Shown: piece by piece, positions 35,078-42,328 of the stretch | Layout of the letters: each line of letters begins with the position of its first letter | How positions within the stretch are numbered: position 1 is the stretch's first letter | NCBI RefSeq assembly: GCF_947036865.1 | Contig: NZ_CAMQSF010000023.1 | Location: 1 to 53,502, forward strand | DNA length: 53,502 nt | Source of the DNA: an uncultured Caulobacter sp. | GTDB taxonomy: Bacteria; Pseudomonadota; Alphaproteobacteria; Caulobacterales; Caulobacteraceae | Direction of reading: 5' to 3' | Translations under genes and position numbers: made by a program | The notes under the pieces: generated by a model | Database searches by the model: none | What the model was told of the DNA's origin: nothing | The model's input: the letters and a program-made list of their open reading frames with translations, nothing else

Positions 35078-36529
35078 ATGAAGATCGAACGCCTGCCCAA
35101 GGTGCGCGTCTCGCTGGGACCGACCAACCACCCGTACATGACCGGCCCGTGGACGCCGCAGCACGAGGAGGTGAACGCCTGGGACCTGGAGGTGCTGGAG
35201 GGCGCCATCCCAACCGATCTGGACGGCGTCTATCTGCGCAACACCGAGAACCCCGTCCACGACCCGCTGGGCCGCTATCACCCGTTCGACGGCGACGGCA
35301 TGGTGCATCAGATCGAGTTCAAGCGCGGCGAGGCGACCTACCGCAACCGATTCATCCGTACACGGTGTTTCGAGGCCGAGCAGGAGGCCGGCGAGGGCCT
35401 GTGGGGCGGGCTGATGGACGGTCCCGGCGTCTCCAAGCGTCCCGGCTTCGGCGCGCACGGGGCGCTGAAGGACACCGCCAGCACCGACATCGTCGTCCAT
35501 AACGGCGAGGCGATCGCCACCTTCTACCAGTGCGGCGAGGCCTATCGCCTGGATCCGCTGACCCTGGAGAATCTGGGCGTCGCGGCCTGGGCGCCGCTGG
35601 ACGGCGTCTCGGCCCATCCCAAGGTCGACGAGGCCAGCGGCGAGCTGCTGTTCTTCAACTACTCCAAGGCCGCGCCGCACATGCACTACGGCGTCGTCGA
35701 CGCGACGGGCCGGCGGATCGTCTATCAGCCCGTGCCGCTGGCCGGACCGCGCCTGCCGCACGACATGGCCTTCTCGTCGAAATACGCGATCCTCAACGAC
35801 CTGCCGGTGTTCTGGGACCAGGACCTGATGGCGCGGAACATCCATGCCGTGCGCCTGCACAAGGGCCTGCCCAGCCGCTTCGCCCTGATCCCCCGCCACG
35901 GCGGCGAGGTCCGCTGGTTCGAGGCCGAGCCGACCTATGTGCTGCACTGGCTCAATGCGTACGAGGACGGCGACGAGGTGGTGCTGGACGGCTATTTCCA
36001 GGAAAATCCGATCCCCCGCCCGCTGGAGACCGCCCCCGACGGCCACGGCCACCTGATGGCCTATCTGGACGAGCACAGCTTCCGGCCCAAGCTCCATCGC
36101 TGGCGCTTCAACCTCGCCACCGGCGAGACCACCGAGAAGCATCTGGACGACCGGATCCTCGAGTTCGGCATGTTCAATCAGAAATACGCCGGCAAGCCCT
36201 ATCGCTACGCCTATTCCACCACCGCCAAGCCGGGCTGGTTCCTGTTCAACGGCTTCGTCAAGCACGACCTCGCGACCGGCGAGAGCTGGTCGATCGCCCT
36301 CCCGGACGGCGTCTACGCCAGCGAGGCGCCGTTCGCGCCCCGCGTCGGCGCGAGCGCCGAGGACGACGGCTATCTCGTCACCTTCCTGATCGACGAGAAC
36401 CGGGGAACGTCCGAATGCGCGATCATCGACGCCCAACGCTTCCAGATCGTCTGCCGCATCGCCCTGCCCCATAAGCTGAGCAGCGGCACCCACAGCGTCT
36501 GGGCCGGACGGGAGATGCTGCGCGGCTAG
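35078..36529 (+). CDS. carotenoid oxygenase-family protein (apocarotenoid/lignostilbene dioxygenase)
   Basis: A 483-residue member of the RPE65/carotenoid cleavage oxygenase family, which splits a C=C bond of carotenoids, apocarotenoids or stilbenes with O2 and Fe(II). The four iron histidines fit SAHPKVD, LPHDMAF, the region RHGGEVRWF, and GTHSVW near the C-terminus. The start GPWTPQHEEVNAWDLEVLEG and LDGVYLRNTENPVHDPLGRY are characteristic. RBS GGGAGGAG is strong. Adjacent to a convergent SDR, which could reduce or oxidise an aldehyde product; substrate not known. Confidence 0.92.
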   Translation: MKIERLPKVRVSLGPTNHPYMTGPWTPQHEEVNAWDLEVLEGAIPTDLDGVYLRNTENPVHDPLGRYHPFDGDGMVHQIEFKRGEATYRNRFIRTRCFEAEQEAGEGLWGGLMDGPGVSKRPGFGAHGALKDTASTDIVVHNGEAIATFYQCGEAYRLDPLTLENLGVAAWAPLDGVSAHPKVDEASGELLFFNYSKAAPHMHYGVVDATGRRIVYQPVPLAGPRLPHDMAFSSKYAILNDLPVFWDQDLMARNIHAVRLHKGLPSRFALIPRHGGEVRWFEAEPTYVLHWLNAYEDGDEVVLDGYFQENPIPRPLETAPDGHGHLMAYLDEHSFRPKLHRWRFNLATGETTEKHLDDRILEFGMFNQKYAGKPYRYAYSTTAKPGWFLFNGFVKHDLATGESWSIALPDGVYASEAPFAPRVGASAEDDGYLVTFLIDENRGTSECAIIDAQRFQIVCRIALPHKLSSGTHSVWAGREMLRG

Positions 36530-37440
36530 GCGAAGCGGGCGCCGGTCATTCGCTCGGAGACCGCCCAAAGGCGCGCGGCGGCGGCGGTGTCCAGCGCCTG
36601 GGCCGGGAAGCGGGCCGGCGCCGGATAGCCTCGTGTCTCGCCCAGACCGTTCGGACCGTAATAGCCGCCGCCCCGCGCCTCTGGCGACGTCGCCGCGTAA
36701 AGGGTCGGCAAGGCGCCTTGGGCCACGGGCTGAAACAGGAACCACAGCAGGCCTCGGGCGCGGGCCGCGGCGCTCTCCCGGCCGGGCGCGTTGAACAGGA
36801 GCTCCGTGCGCGCGATGCCCGGATGGGCGGCGATGCTGTCCACGCCCCAGCCGCCCGCGTCGCCGCGCCGCTGCAGCTCGAGCGCGAACATCAGGCAGGC
36901 CAGCTTGGATTGGCTGTAGGCCGACATCGGCCGATAGCCGCGCTCGGCGTTCAGGTCGTCGAAGTCGATCCTTCCGCCCCGCGCCGCGACGCTCGACACG
37001 GTGACCACTCGCGCCTTCCGGGCCCCGCGCAGCATCGGCATCAGGTGCGCGGTCAGGGCGAAGTGACCCAGATAGTTGGTCCCCAGCTGCAACTCGAATC
37101 CGTCAGCCGTGGTGCGGCGCGCGGGCGGGGTCATCACGCCGGCGTTGTTGATCAGCAGGTCGAGGCTGTCGCGCTGGCCCCGCAGCCGCGCGGCGAAGTC
37201 GGCCACCGACCGCAGGCTGGCCAGGTCCAGTGTTTCGAAGCGAATGTTCGCCGCCGGAGCGGCCTGCCGGATCCGGGCCACGGCGTCCGCCCCCTTGCCC
37301 GGATGGCGGCCGGCGACGATCACCTCCGCCCCTGCCCGCGCCAGGGCCAGGGCGTCCTCGAAGCCCAGCCCTCCGGTCCCGGTGACGACCGCGCAGCGGC
37401 CGTCCTGCGGCGGAATGTTCTTTGTGGTCCAGCTAGCCAT
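36526..37440 (-). CDS. short-chain dehydrogenase/reductase
   Basis: A 304-residue classical/extended SDR. The cofactor motif is TGTGGLG at residues 20-26 (rather than TGANSGIG); NNAG at 98-101 and the catalytic SSVAARG / YSQSK (Tyr175, Lys179) follow. The closest functional resemblance is to retinol dehydrogenase/protochlorophyllide reductase-like enzymes (FDDLNAERGYRPMSAYSQSK). The ATG at 37440 is chosen over an upstream start. The 3' end overlaps the carotenoid oxygenase stop by four bases. It is divergent from a TetR gene with two operators between (37464-37495). Confidence 0.88.
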   Translation of the reverse strand: MASWTTKNIPPQDGRCAVVTGTGGLGFEDALALARAGAEVIVAGRHPGKGADAVARIRQAAPAANIRFETLDLASLRSVADFAARLRGQRDSLDLLINNAGVMTPPARRTTADGFELQLGTNYLGHFALTAHLMPMLRGARKARVVTVSSVAARGGRIDFDDLNAERGYRPMSAYSQSKLACLMFALELQRRGDAGGWGVDSIAAHPGIARTELLFNAPGRESAAARARGLLWFLFQPVAQGALPTLYAATSPEARGGGYYGPNGLGETRGYPAPARFPAQALDTAAAARLWAVSERMTGARFA

Positions 37441-37463
37441 CGCCTTGTCCCCGTGAGAAAATC

Positions 37464-37495
37464 GCACTCGGTGCATAAATTAGTGCACTGAGTGC
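37464..37495. promoter_or_regulatory. tandem TetR operators between the SDR and TetR genes
   Basis: GCACTCGGTGC (37464-37474) and GCACTGAGTGC (37485-37495) are two near-palindromes with centres 21 bases apart, i.e. two helical turns. Together they form an inverted repeat with 12-base arms (11 of 12 matching) and an AT-rich spacer, TAAATTAG. It lies between two divergent genes and explains why the GTG at 37492 is not the TetR start. Confidence 0.7.
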
Positions 37496-37518
37496 AATAT
37501 TTCAAGCGGTCGAGATCG

Positions 37519-38121
37519 ATGACCCACGGCGATCCCTCGCGCGCGTCCGGAGAAGGCCTGCGGGAACGCAAGCGGCGCGAGACCTTGCAGCGCATCACGG
37601 ACGCGGGGACACGGCTGTTCATCGCTCACGGCTACGAGGCGACAACCCTTGACGCTATCGCCGCCGAGGCCGGGATTTCCCGGCGAACGTTCTTCCACTA
37701 CTTCAAGTCCAAGGACGAGATTCTGCTGGCCATGCAGGCGGGGCTCGGCGACCTGTTGACCGCCGCCCTGGCCCAGGAAACGCGGGATCAAAGGCCGATC
37801 GACGCCGTGCGCAAGGCGCTGGTCCGCATCAGCGGCGCCTATGATCCCGGCGAAATGCTCATCCTGGACCGGGTGATGCGGTCCAGCGAAGCCGTGCTCG
37901 CCCGCAAACAGGCCAGCTATGTCCAGCACGAGGCGACGCTGTTCGCCGCCCTGCGCGCGCTCTGGCCGGAGGCCGAGCGGGAGACCGGGCTGCGGCTGGT
38001 GGCCATGCTGTCGATCGGCGCGCTGCGCCTGTCGCTGGAGGCTTTCAACCGCGAGGACGGGCGCCGCCCCATCGCGGCCCTTCTGAACGAGGCCTTCGAC
38101 GCGCTGGAGACGGAAGTCTGA
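37519..38121 (+). CDS. TetR-family transcriptional regulator
   Basis: A 200-residue TetR regulator. HTH near residues 17-60 (RRETLQRITDAGTRLFIAHG, then DAIAAEAGISRRTFFHYFKS). The C-terminal domain is typical helical. The ATG at 37519 is preferred because an earlier GTG (37492) lies within the operator. It is divergent from the SDR gene, so probably represses it and itself; ligand unknown, perhaps an aldehyde or a product of the carotenoid oxygenase. Confidence 0.9.
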   Translation: MTHGDPSRASGEGLRERKRRETLQRITDAGTRLFIAHGYEATTLDAIAAEAGISRRTFFHYFKSKDEILLAMQAGLGDLLTAALAQETRDQRPIDAVRKALVRISGAYDPGEMLILDRVMRSSEAVLARKQASYVQHEATLFAALRALWPEAERETGLRLVAMLSIGALRLSLEAFNREDGRRPIAALLNEAFDALETEV

Positions 38122-38173
38122 GCCGGCGATCATGGTTAATCGCGCCTTAACCGCGCAGGCGCATGCTCACGCC

Positions 38174-38497
38174 ATGCGCCGCGCGCTCGCCCTTCTGCTC
38201 GTCGCCCTCGCCGCCCCGGCCGCCGCCGCGCCGGCCAAGCCGACGGTGGTCGTCGCCCAGCCGAAGCCGACTTCGATCCCCGCGGCGCCGGTCGAGACGC
38301 CCAGCTTCGTGCTGCCCGCCCCGATCCCGCTGGCCAGCGCCCGTCCGGCGGGAGATCAGGCCCAGTGCAAGGCGACCTGCTCCAAGACGCTGTACTTCTG
38401 CAATTCGGGCGGCGACGACGACGGCTGCGGCTCCCGCTGGGCCCAGTGCAACGCCTCGTGCTCGGCGACCTATGTCGCCCCTCGGTTCGGCCGCTGA
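38174..38497 (+). CDS. small exported cysteine-rich protein
   Basis: A 107-residue protein: signal peptide MRRALALLLVALAAPAAAAP, a proline-rich middle, and a C-terminal Cys-rich domain with six Cys (QCKATCSK..YFCNSGGDDDGCGS..QCNASC). Spacing C-x3-C-x6-C-x7-C-x7-C-x3-C suggests three disulfides in a helical hairpin. The ATG at 38174 gives a clean signal. It follows the TetR gene by 52 bases. Unrecognised; probably periplasmic or secreted. Confidence 0.7.
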   Translation: MRRALALLLVALAAPAAAAPAKPTVVVAQPKPTSIPAAPVETPSFVLPAPIPLASARPAGDQAQCKATCSKTLYFCNSGGDDDGCGSRWAQCNASCSATYVAPRFGR

Positions 38498-38585
38498 AGG
38501 TCTTCCCCCTGACGTAGGGGCGACTTGCCGGCTCGCCTAACGCTGGTACGCTAACCTGAACAACGATAAGTCAGGGATGGGCGGA

Positions 38586-39965
38586 ATGTCGGCGAAACTC
38601 CCGAAGGCGTGCGTCATCGGCGCGGGCTGCAGCGGCTTCACCACGATCAAGCGGCTGAAGGACTTCGGCATCCCCTACGACTGCTTCGAGATGTCCGACG
38701 AGATCGGCGGCAACTGGTACTACAAGAACCCCAACGGGATGTCGGCCTGCTACGAGAGCCTGCATATCGATACCTCGAAGTGGCGGCTGGCGTTCGAGGA
38801 CTTTCCCGTGCCGAAGGACTGGCCGGACTTCCCGCACCACGCCCAGCTCTTCCAGTACTTCAAGGACTATGTGGACCATTTCGGCCTGCGGCCGACCATC
38901 ACCTTCAACACCAAGGTCGAGAGCGCCCGCCGCACCGACGACGGCCTATGGGCGGTGACGCTGTCGAGCGGCGAGACGCGGCTCTATGACGTGCTGTTCG
39001 TCTGCAACGGCCACCACTGGGATCCGCGCGTGCCGGAATATCCCGGCGAGTTCGACGGTCCGGCCTTCCACGCCCACGCCTATAGCGACCCGTTCGATCC
39101 GGTGGACATGCGCGGCAAGAATGTCGTGGTCGTCGGCATGGGCAATTCGGCCATGGACATCGCCAGCGAGCTCTCGCAGCGGCCGATCGCCAAGAACCTC
39201 TGGGTCTCGGCCCGGCGCGGGGTCTGGGTGTTTCCGAAATATCTGAACGGCAGACCGGCCGACAAGTCGGCCATGCCCGCCTGGATGCCCAAGGGCCTGG
39301 GCCTGTCGCTGGCCCGCGCGACGATCAAGAAGACGATCGGCCGGATGGAGGACTACGGCCTGCCCAAGCCCGACCACGAGCCGCTGGAGGCCCATCCCTC
39401 GGTCTCCGGCGAGTTCCTGACCCGCGCGGGCTGCGGCGACATCAAGTTCAAGCCGGCGATCAAGGCGCTGGAAGGCAAGCGCGTCCGCTTCGCCGACGAC
39501 AGCGTCGAGGAGGTCGACGCCATCGTCTTCGCCACCGGCTACAAGATCAGCTTCCCGTTCTTCGACGACCCGGACCTCAAGCCCGACGCCGAGCACCGCT
39601 TTCCGCTGTTCAAGCGGATGGTCAAGCCGGGGATCCCGAACCTTTTCTTCATGGGCCTGGCCCAGCCGCTGCCGACCCTGGTCAACTTCGCCGAACAGCA
39701 GGCCAAGCTGGCGGCGGCCTATCTGGCGGGCCGCTACGCCCTGCCCTCGACGGCCGAGATGGCGCGGATCATCGCCAAGGACGAGGAGCGCCATACCGGC
39801 CAGTTCTACGCCTCGGCCCGCCACACCATCCAGGTCGACTTCAACGTCTATTGCGCCGACCTGAAGAAGGAGATCGCCAAGGGCGAGGCGCGCGCGCGAA
39901 GCCAGGGCGGGACCTTGCCGGTGGCGGCGCGGGCGACGCTCGGACGCGCCGCGGCGGAAGCCTGA
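38586..39965 (+). CDS. flavin-containing monooxygenase
   Basis: A 459-residue FAD/NADPH monooxygenase. GAGCSG (residues 12-17) binds FAD, GMGNSA later binds NADPH, and between them FDGPAFHAHAY matches FMO form FxGxxxHxxxY rather than the Baeyer-Villiger form ending in W. It oxygenates soft nucleophiles (N or S) or hydroxylates an unknown substrate. The second ATG (38586) is chosen because AGGGA lies eight bases upstream; the earlier ATG at 38577 has no space for a ribosome site. Confidence 0.9.
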   Translation: MSAKLPKACVIGAGCSGFTTIKRLKDFGIPYDCFEMSDEIGGNWYYKNPNGMSACYESLHIDTSKWRLAFEDFPVPKDWPDFPHHAQLFQYFKDYVDHFGLRPTITFNTKVESARRTDDGLWAVTLSSGETRLYDVLFVCNGHHWDPRVPEYPGEFDGPAFHAHAYSDPFDPVDMRGKNVVVVGMGNSAMDIASELSQRPIAKNLWVSARRGVWVFPKYLNGRPADKSAMPAWMPKGLGLSLARATIKKTIGRMEDYGLPKPDHEPLEAHPSVSGEFLTRAGCGDIKFKPAIKALEGKRVRFADDSVEEVDAIVFATGYKISFPFFDDPDLKPDAEHRFPLFKRMVKPGIPNLFFMGLAQPLPTLVNFAEQQAKLAAAYLAGRYALPSTAEMARIIAKDEERHTGQFYASARHTIQVDFNVYCADLKKEIAKGEARARSQGGTLPVAARATLGRAAAEA

Positions 39966-39967
39966 AG

Positions 39968-40089
39968 CCCTTCCCCCTTGGATGGGGGAAGGGTTTGGGA
40001 TGGGGGTGACATGGGTTCCGAAAGGGGCGAGGTATAGCCACCGCCGCGTCACCCCCATCCCCGGCCCTTCCCCCATCGAGGGGGAAGGG
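39968..40089. repeat. palindromic repeat, CCCTTCCCCC type
   Basis: Both ends are hairpins with arms CCCTTCCCCC and GGGGGAAGGG (39968-39993; 40065-40089), and GGGATGGGGGTGAC in the left half pairs with GTCACCCCCATCCCC on the right. The whole can thus fold as one long stem. The right arm GGGGGAAGGG is also the only Shine-Dalgarno-like sequence for the next gene (ATG at 40102). Confidence 0.8.
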
Positions 40090-40101
40090 AGAAAGCCTGT
40101 C

Positions 40102-40353
40102 ATGCCCAAGATCACCTTCGACAAGGACACCCGCGCCAAGCTGGTCGGCGGGCTCTCGCGCTATCTGAAGGACGAGCTCGATCTGGAGGTGAAGGGCTTC
40201 GACGCCGAGTTCCTGCTGGATTTCATCGGCGAGCGGCTCGGACCCTACTACTACAACCAGGGCCTCCACGACGCCCAGGCGCTGTACCGCGAGAAGCTGG
40301 AGGCGATCAGCGAGGTGGTCTACGAGATCGAGCAGCCGGTGAAGGGGCTGTGA
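40102..40353 (+). CDS. DUF2164-family protein
   Basis: An 83-residue cytosolic protein matching DUF2164: FDKDTRAKLVGGLSRYLKDE, then LDLEVKGFDAEFLLDFIGER and GPYYYNQGLHDAQA, the family signature. Function unknown. ATG at 40102; the ribosome site GAAGGGAGAAAG overlaps the end of the palindromic repeat. It precedes a TetR gene but is separated from it by a repeat and operator. Confidence 0.88.
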   Translation: MPKITFDKDTRAKLVGGLSRYLKDELDLEVKGFDAEFLLDFIGERLGPYYYNQGLHDAQALYREKLEAISEVVYEIEQPVKGL

Positions 40354-40373
40354 GGAGACCCTTTCCCCGATTT

Positions 40374-40391
40374 CCCCGGCATTCGCCGGGG
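40374..40391. repeat. CCCCGGC palindrome fragment
   Basis: CCCCGGC (40374-40380) and GCCGGGG (40385-40391) form a 7-bp stem with loop ATTC. This is one end of the family at 46749-46877. It lies 20 bases after the DUF2164 stop. Confidence 0.6.
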
Positions 40392-40437
40392 AGACCGAGG
40401 AGCAACAACCCTTGCCTCCTACCCCCGGTTAAGTCCA

Positions 40438-40462
40438 CGATCGTGACGGGGCGTCACCATCG
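40438..40462. promoter_or_regulatory. 25-bp imperfect palindrome, probable TetR operator
   Basis: GTGACG (40443-40448) and CGTCAC (40452-40457) flank GGG; beyond one mismatched pair, CGAT and ATCG continue the symmetry. It is centred 35 bases upstream of the TetR start at 40485, consistent with autoregulation. Confidence 0.65.
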
Positions 40463-40484
40463 CTCCCGCTTCGAGTCGTGTCCC

Positions 40485-41120
40485 ATGTCGAACATCGCCT
40501 ACTTCCCCAAGCCTCACATCGACCAGCGGCCGGGCAAGCGCGAACGCACCAAGACCGCCAATCGCCAGGCGATCCTGGACGCCGCGCGCGAGGTGTTCGG
40601 CGAGCTGGGCTACGACGCCGCCACGGTGCGCGACATCATCCGCCGCACGGGCTTGGCCTCCGGCACCTTCTACAACTACTACAAGTCCAAGGAGGAGGTG
40701 TTCGACGCCCTGGCCGACGACGGCGCCCGGCGCTTCCGGCCGCTGCTGCGGGCCGAGTCCGAGAAGGCCACCGACTTCGAGACGTTCCTGCGCGGCGCGA
40801 TCCTGGCCTATTTCAACTTCGTGGCCGAAGAGCAGGAGGCCTGGCGCCTGGACCGTCCGCCGGGCGAGCAGCTGCCGCACGCGCGCTCGACGCCCGAGGT
40901 GGTGGCGGTGTTCGACGAGGTCCGCGAGGCCTTCGCCCGGGTGCTGGCCCACGACAACGCCCCGCCGGTCGACCTCGACTACCTGACCTCGGCCTGTATC
41001 GCGATCGCCCGCGAGATCGGCGACAAGATGCTGGACCGGCGGCCGGTCGACACCCAGGGGGCGGCGGACTTCGCGGTCAAGCTGATCCTGGGCGGCGTGC
41101 CCGCCCTGCCAAGACTTTAG
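40485..41120 (+). CDS. TetR-family transcriptional regulator
   Basis: A 211-residue TetR regulator. HTH residues about 24-70 (RQAILDAAREVFGELGYDAA, then IIRRTGLASGTFYNYYKSKE). ATG at 40485 begins the natural N-terminus (MSNIAYFPKPHIDQRPGKRE); upstream residues in the longer frame come from the repeat. It precedes an alpha/beta hydrolase by 26 bases, so the two form one unit controlled by the palindrome at 40438-40462. The 'YFPKPHIDQRPGKRERTK' start is common in TetR proteins next to lipid or sterol genes, which is only suggestive. Confidence 0.9.
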   Translation: MSNIAYFPKPHIDQRPGKRERTKTANRQAILDAAREVFGELGYDAATVRDIIRRTGLASGTFYNYYKSKEEVFDALADDGARRFRPLLRAESEKATDFETFLRGAILAYFNFVAEEQEAWRLDRPPGEQLPHARSTPEVVAVFDEVREAFARVLAHDNAPPVDLDYLTSACIAIAREIGDKMLDRRPVDTQGAADFAVKLILGGVPALPRL

Positions 41121-41146
41121 AACCAACGACAACAAAGGGGGGAACC

Positions 41147-42190
41147 ATGGCCTCGGACGCCACGCAGAAGACCATCCTGAAGCTGATCCTGTCGCTGCCC
41201 AGCCCGATCCTGCGCGCCCTGTCCGGCGGCGGGGTCGTCTACAAGGGCGGCCGGACGCTGGACCCGCGCTTCCAGTTCTTCGCTCACGCGGCCAAGAAGC
41301 TGCCGCCGATGTCGTCGCTGTCGCCGGCCGAGGCCGTGGCCGGCAGCGCCCGGGGCCTCGCCGCCGTGCAGGGCCCGCTGGAGCCCGGCGTGCGCACCGA
41401 GAGCCTGTCGGTCGAGGGGCCGAACGGCCCCATCCCCTGCCGCGCCTACCGGCCCGAGGCGCAGGACAGCGCCGCGCCGCTGATCGTCTACGCCCACATG
41501 GGCGGGGGCGTGATCGGCGACCTGGAGACCTGCCACGCCTTCTGTTCGATCCTGGCGCGGATCTGCCGCACGGCGGTGATCTCGGTCGACTACCGCCTGG
41601 CGCCCGAGCACAAGTTCCCGGCCGGCCTGGAAGACGTGCTGGCGGCCTATCGCTGGGCGCGCGAGCACGCCACGCGGTTTGGCGCCGCGCCGGTCCCGCC
41701 GGCCATCGGCGGCGACAGCATGGGCGGCAACTTCTCGGCCATCGTCGCCCAGGAGATGGCCCGCAAGGGCGAGCCCCAACCGGCCGCGCAGATCCTGATC
41801 TATCCGGCCGTCGACGTGGCCAGCGAGACGCCGTCGATGACCACCTATGCCGACGCCTATCCGCTGACGCGCGCGACCATGGACTGGTTCATGGGCCACT
41901 ATATCGGCGCGGACGCCGACCCGGCCGACCCGCGCCTGTCGCCGGACAAGACGGCGGATCTGACGGGCCTCGCGCCCGCCGTGATCGCCACCGCCGGCTT
42001 CGACCCGCTGAACGATCAGGGCGAGGGTTACGCCAAGCGCCTGAAGGCGGCCGGCGTGCCGGTCAGCTATCGCTGCTACGACAGCCTGGCCCACGGCTTC
42101 ACCGCCTTCACCGGCGCCATTCCCGCGGCCGACGCGGCCTGCCGCGAGATCGCCGGGCTGGTGCGGGAGATGTTCGACCAGCGCGCCTAA
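41147..42190 (+). CDS. alpha/beta hydrolase, hormone-sensitive lipase family
   Basis: A 347-residue esterase. The HSL oxyanion motif appears as HMGGG (residues 117-121; usually HGGG), and the nucleophile is Ser191 in GGDSMGG. DYRLAPEHKFPAGLED is diagnostic of the family; the acid is in TAGFDPLNDQG and the His in LAHGFTAF. It hydrolyses short- to medium-chain esters; substrate unknown. RBS GGGGGGAA. It is transcribed after the TetR gene. The preceding flavin monooxygenase and following quinone oxidoreductase may be functionally linked. Confidence 0.9.
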   Translation: MASDATQKTILKLILSLPSPILRALSGGGVVYKGGRTLDPRFQFFAHAAKKLPPMSSLSPAEAVAGSARGLAAVQGPLEPGVRTESLSVEGPNGPIPCRAYRPEAQDSAAPLIVYAHMGGGVIGDLETCHAFCSILARICRTAVISVDYRLAPEHKFPAGLEDVLAAYRWAREHATRFGAAPVPPAIGGDSMGGNFSAIVAQEMARKGEPQPAAQILIYPAVDVASETPSMTTYADAYPLTRATMDWFMGHYIGADADPADPRLSPDKTADLTGLAPAVIATAGFDPLNDQGEGYAKRLKAAGVPVSYRCYDSLAHGFTAFTGAIPAADAACREIAGLVREMFDQRA

Positions 42191-42203
42191 ATCCCATCCA
42201 ACC

Positions 42204-42318
42204 CTTGTCATCCCGGAAAGCCCGCAGGGCTTGTCCGGGACCCAGGGGACACCGCATCAGCACCTGCCCCTGGGTCCCGGCTCTCCGCTTCGCTACGGCC
42301 GGGATGACAAGATTTTTT
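42204..42318 (+). terminator. nested palindromic repeat followed by a T-run
   Basis: Outer arms CTTGTCATCCCGG (42204-42216) and CCGGGATGACAAG (42299-42311) match perfectly; inner arms CCGGGACCCAGGGG and CCCCTGGGTCCCGG also pair. ATTTTTT follows at once (42312-42318). It is a dispersed repeat that would work as a terminator for the hydrolase gene. Confidence 0.75.
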
Positions 42319-42328
42319 GGGATCTAGG

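Noticed and set aside
38586..39965. Baeyer-Villiger monooxygenase
   Set aside because: The fingerprint FxGxxxHxxx ends in Tyr, not Trp, fitting the FMO class.
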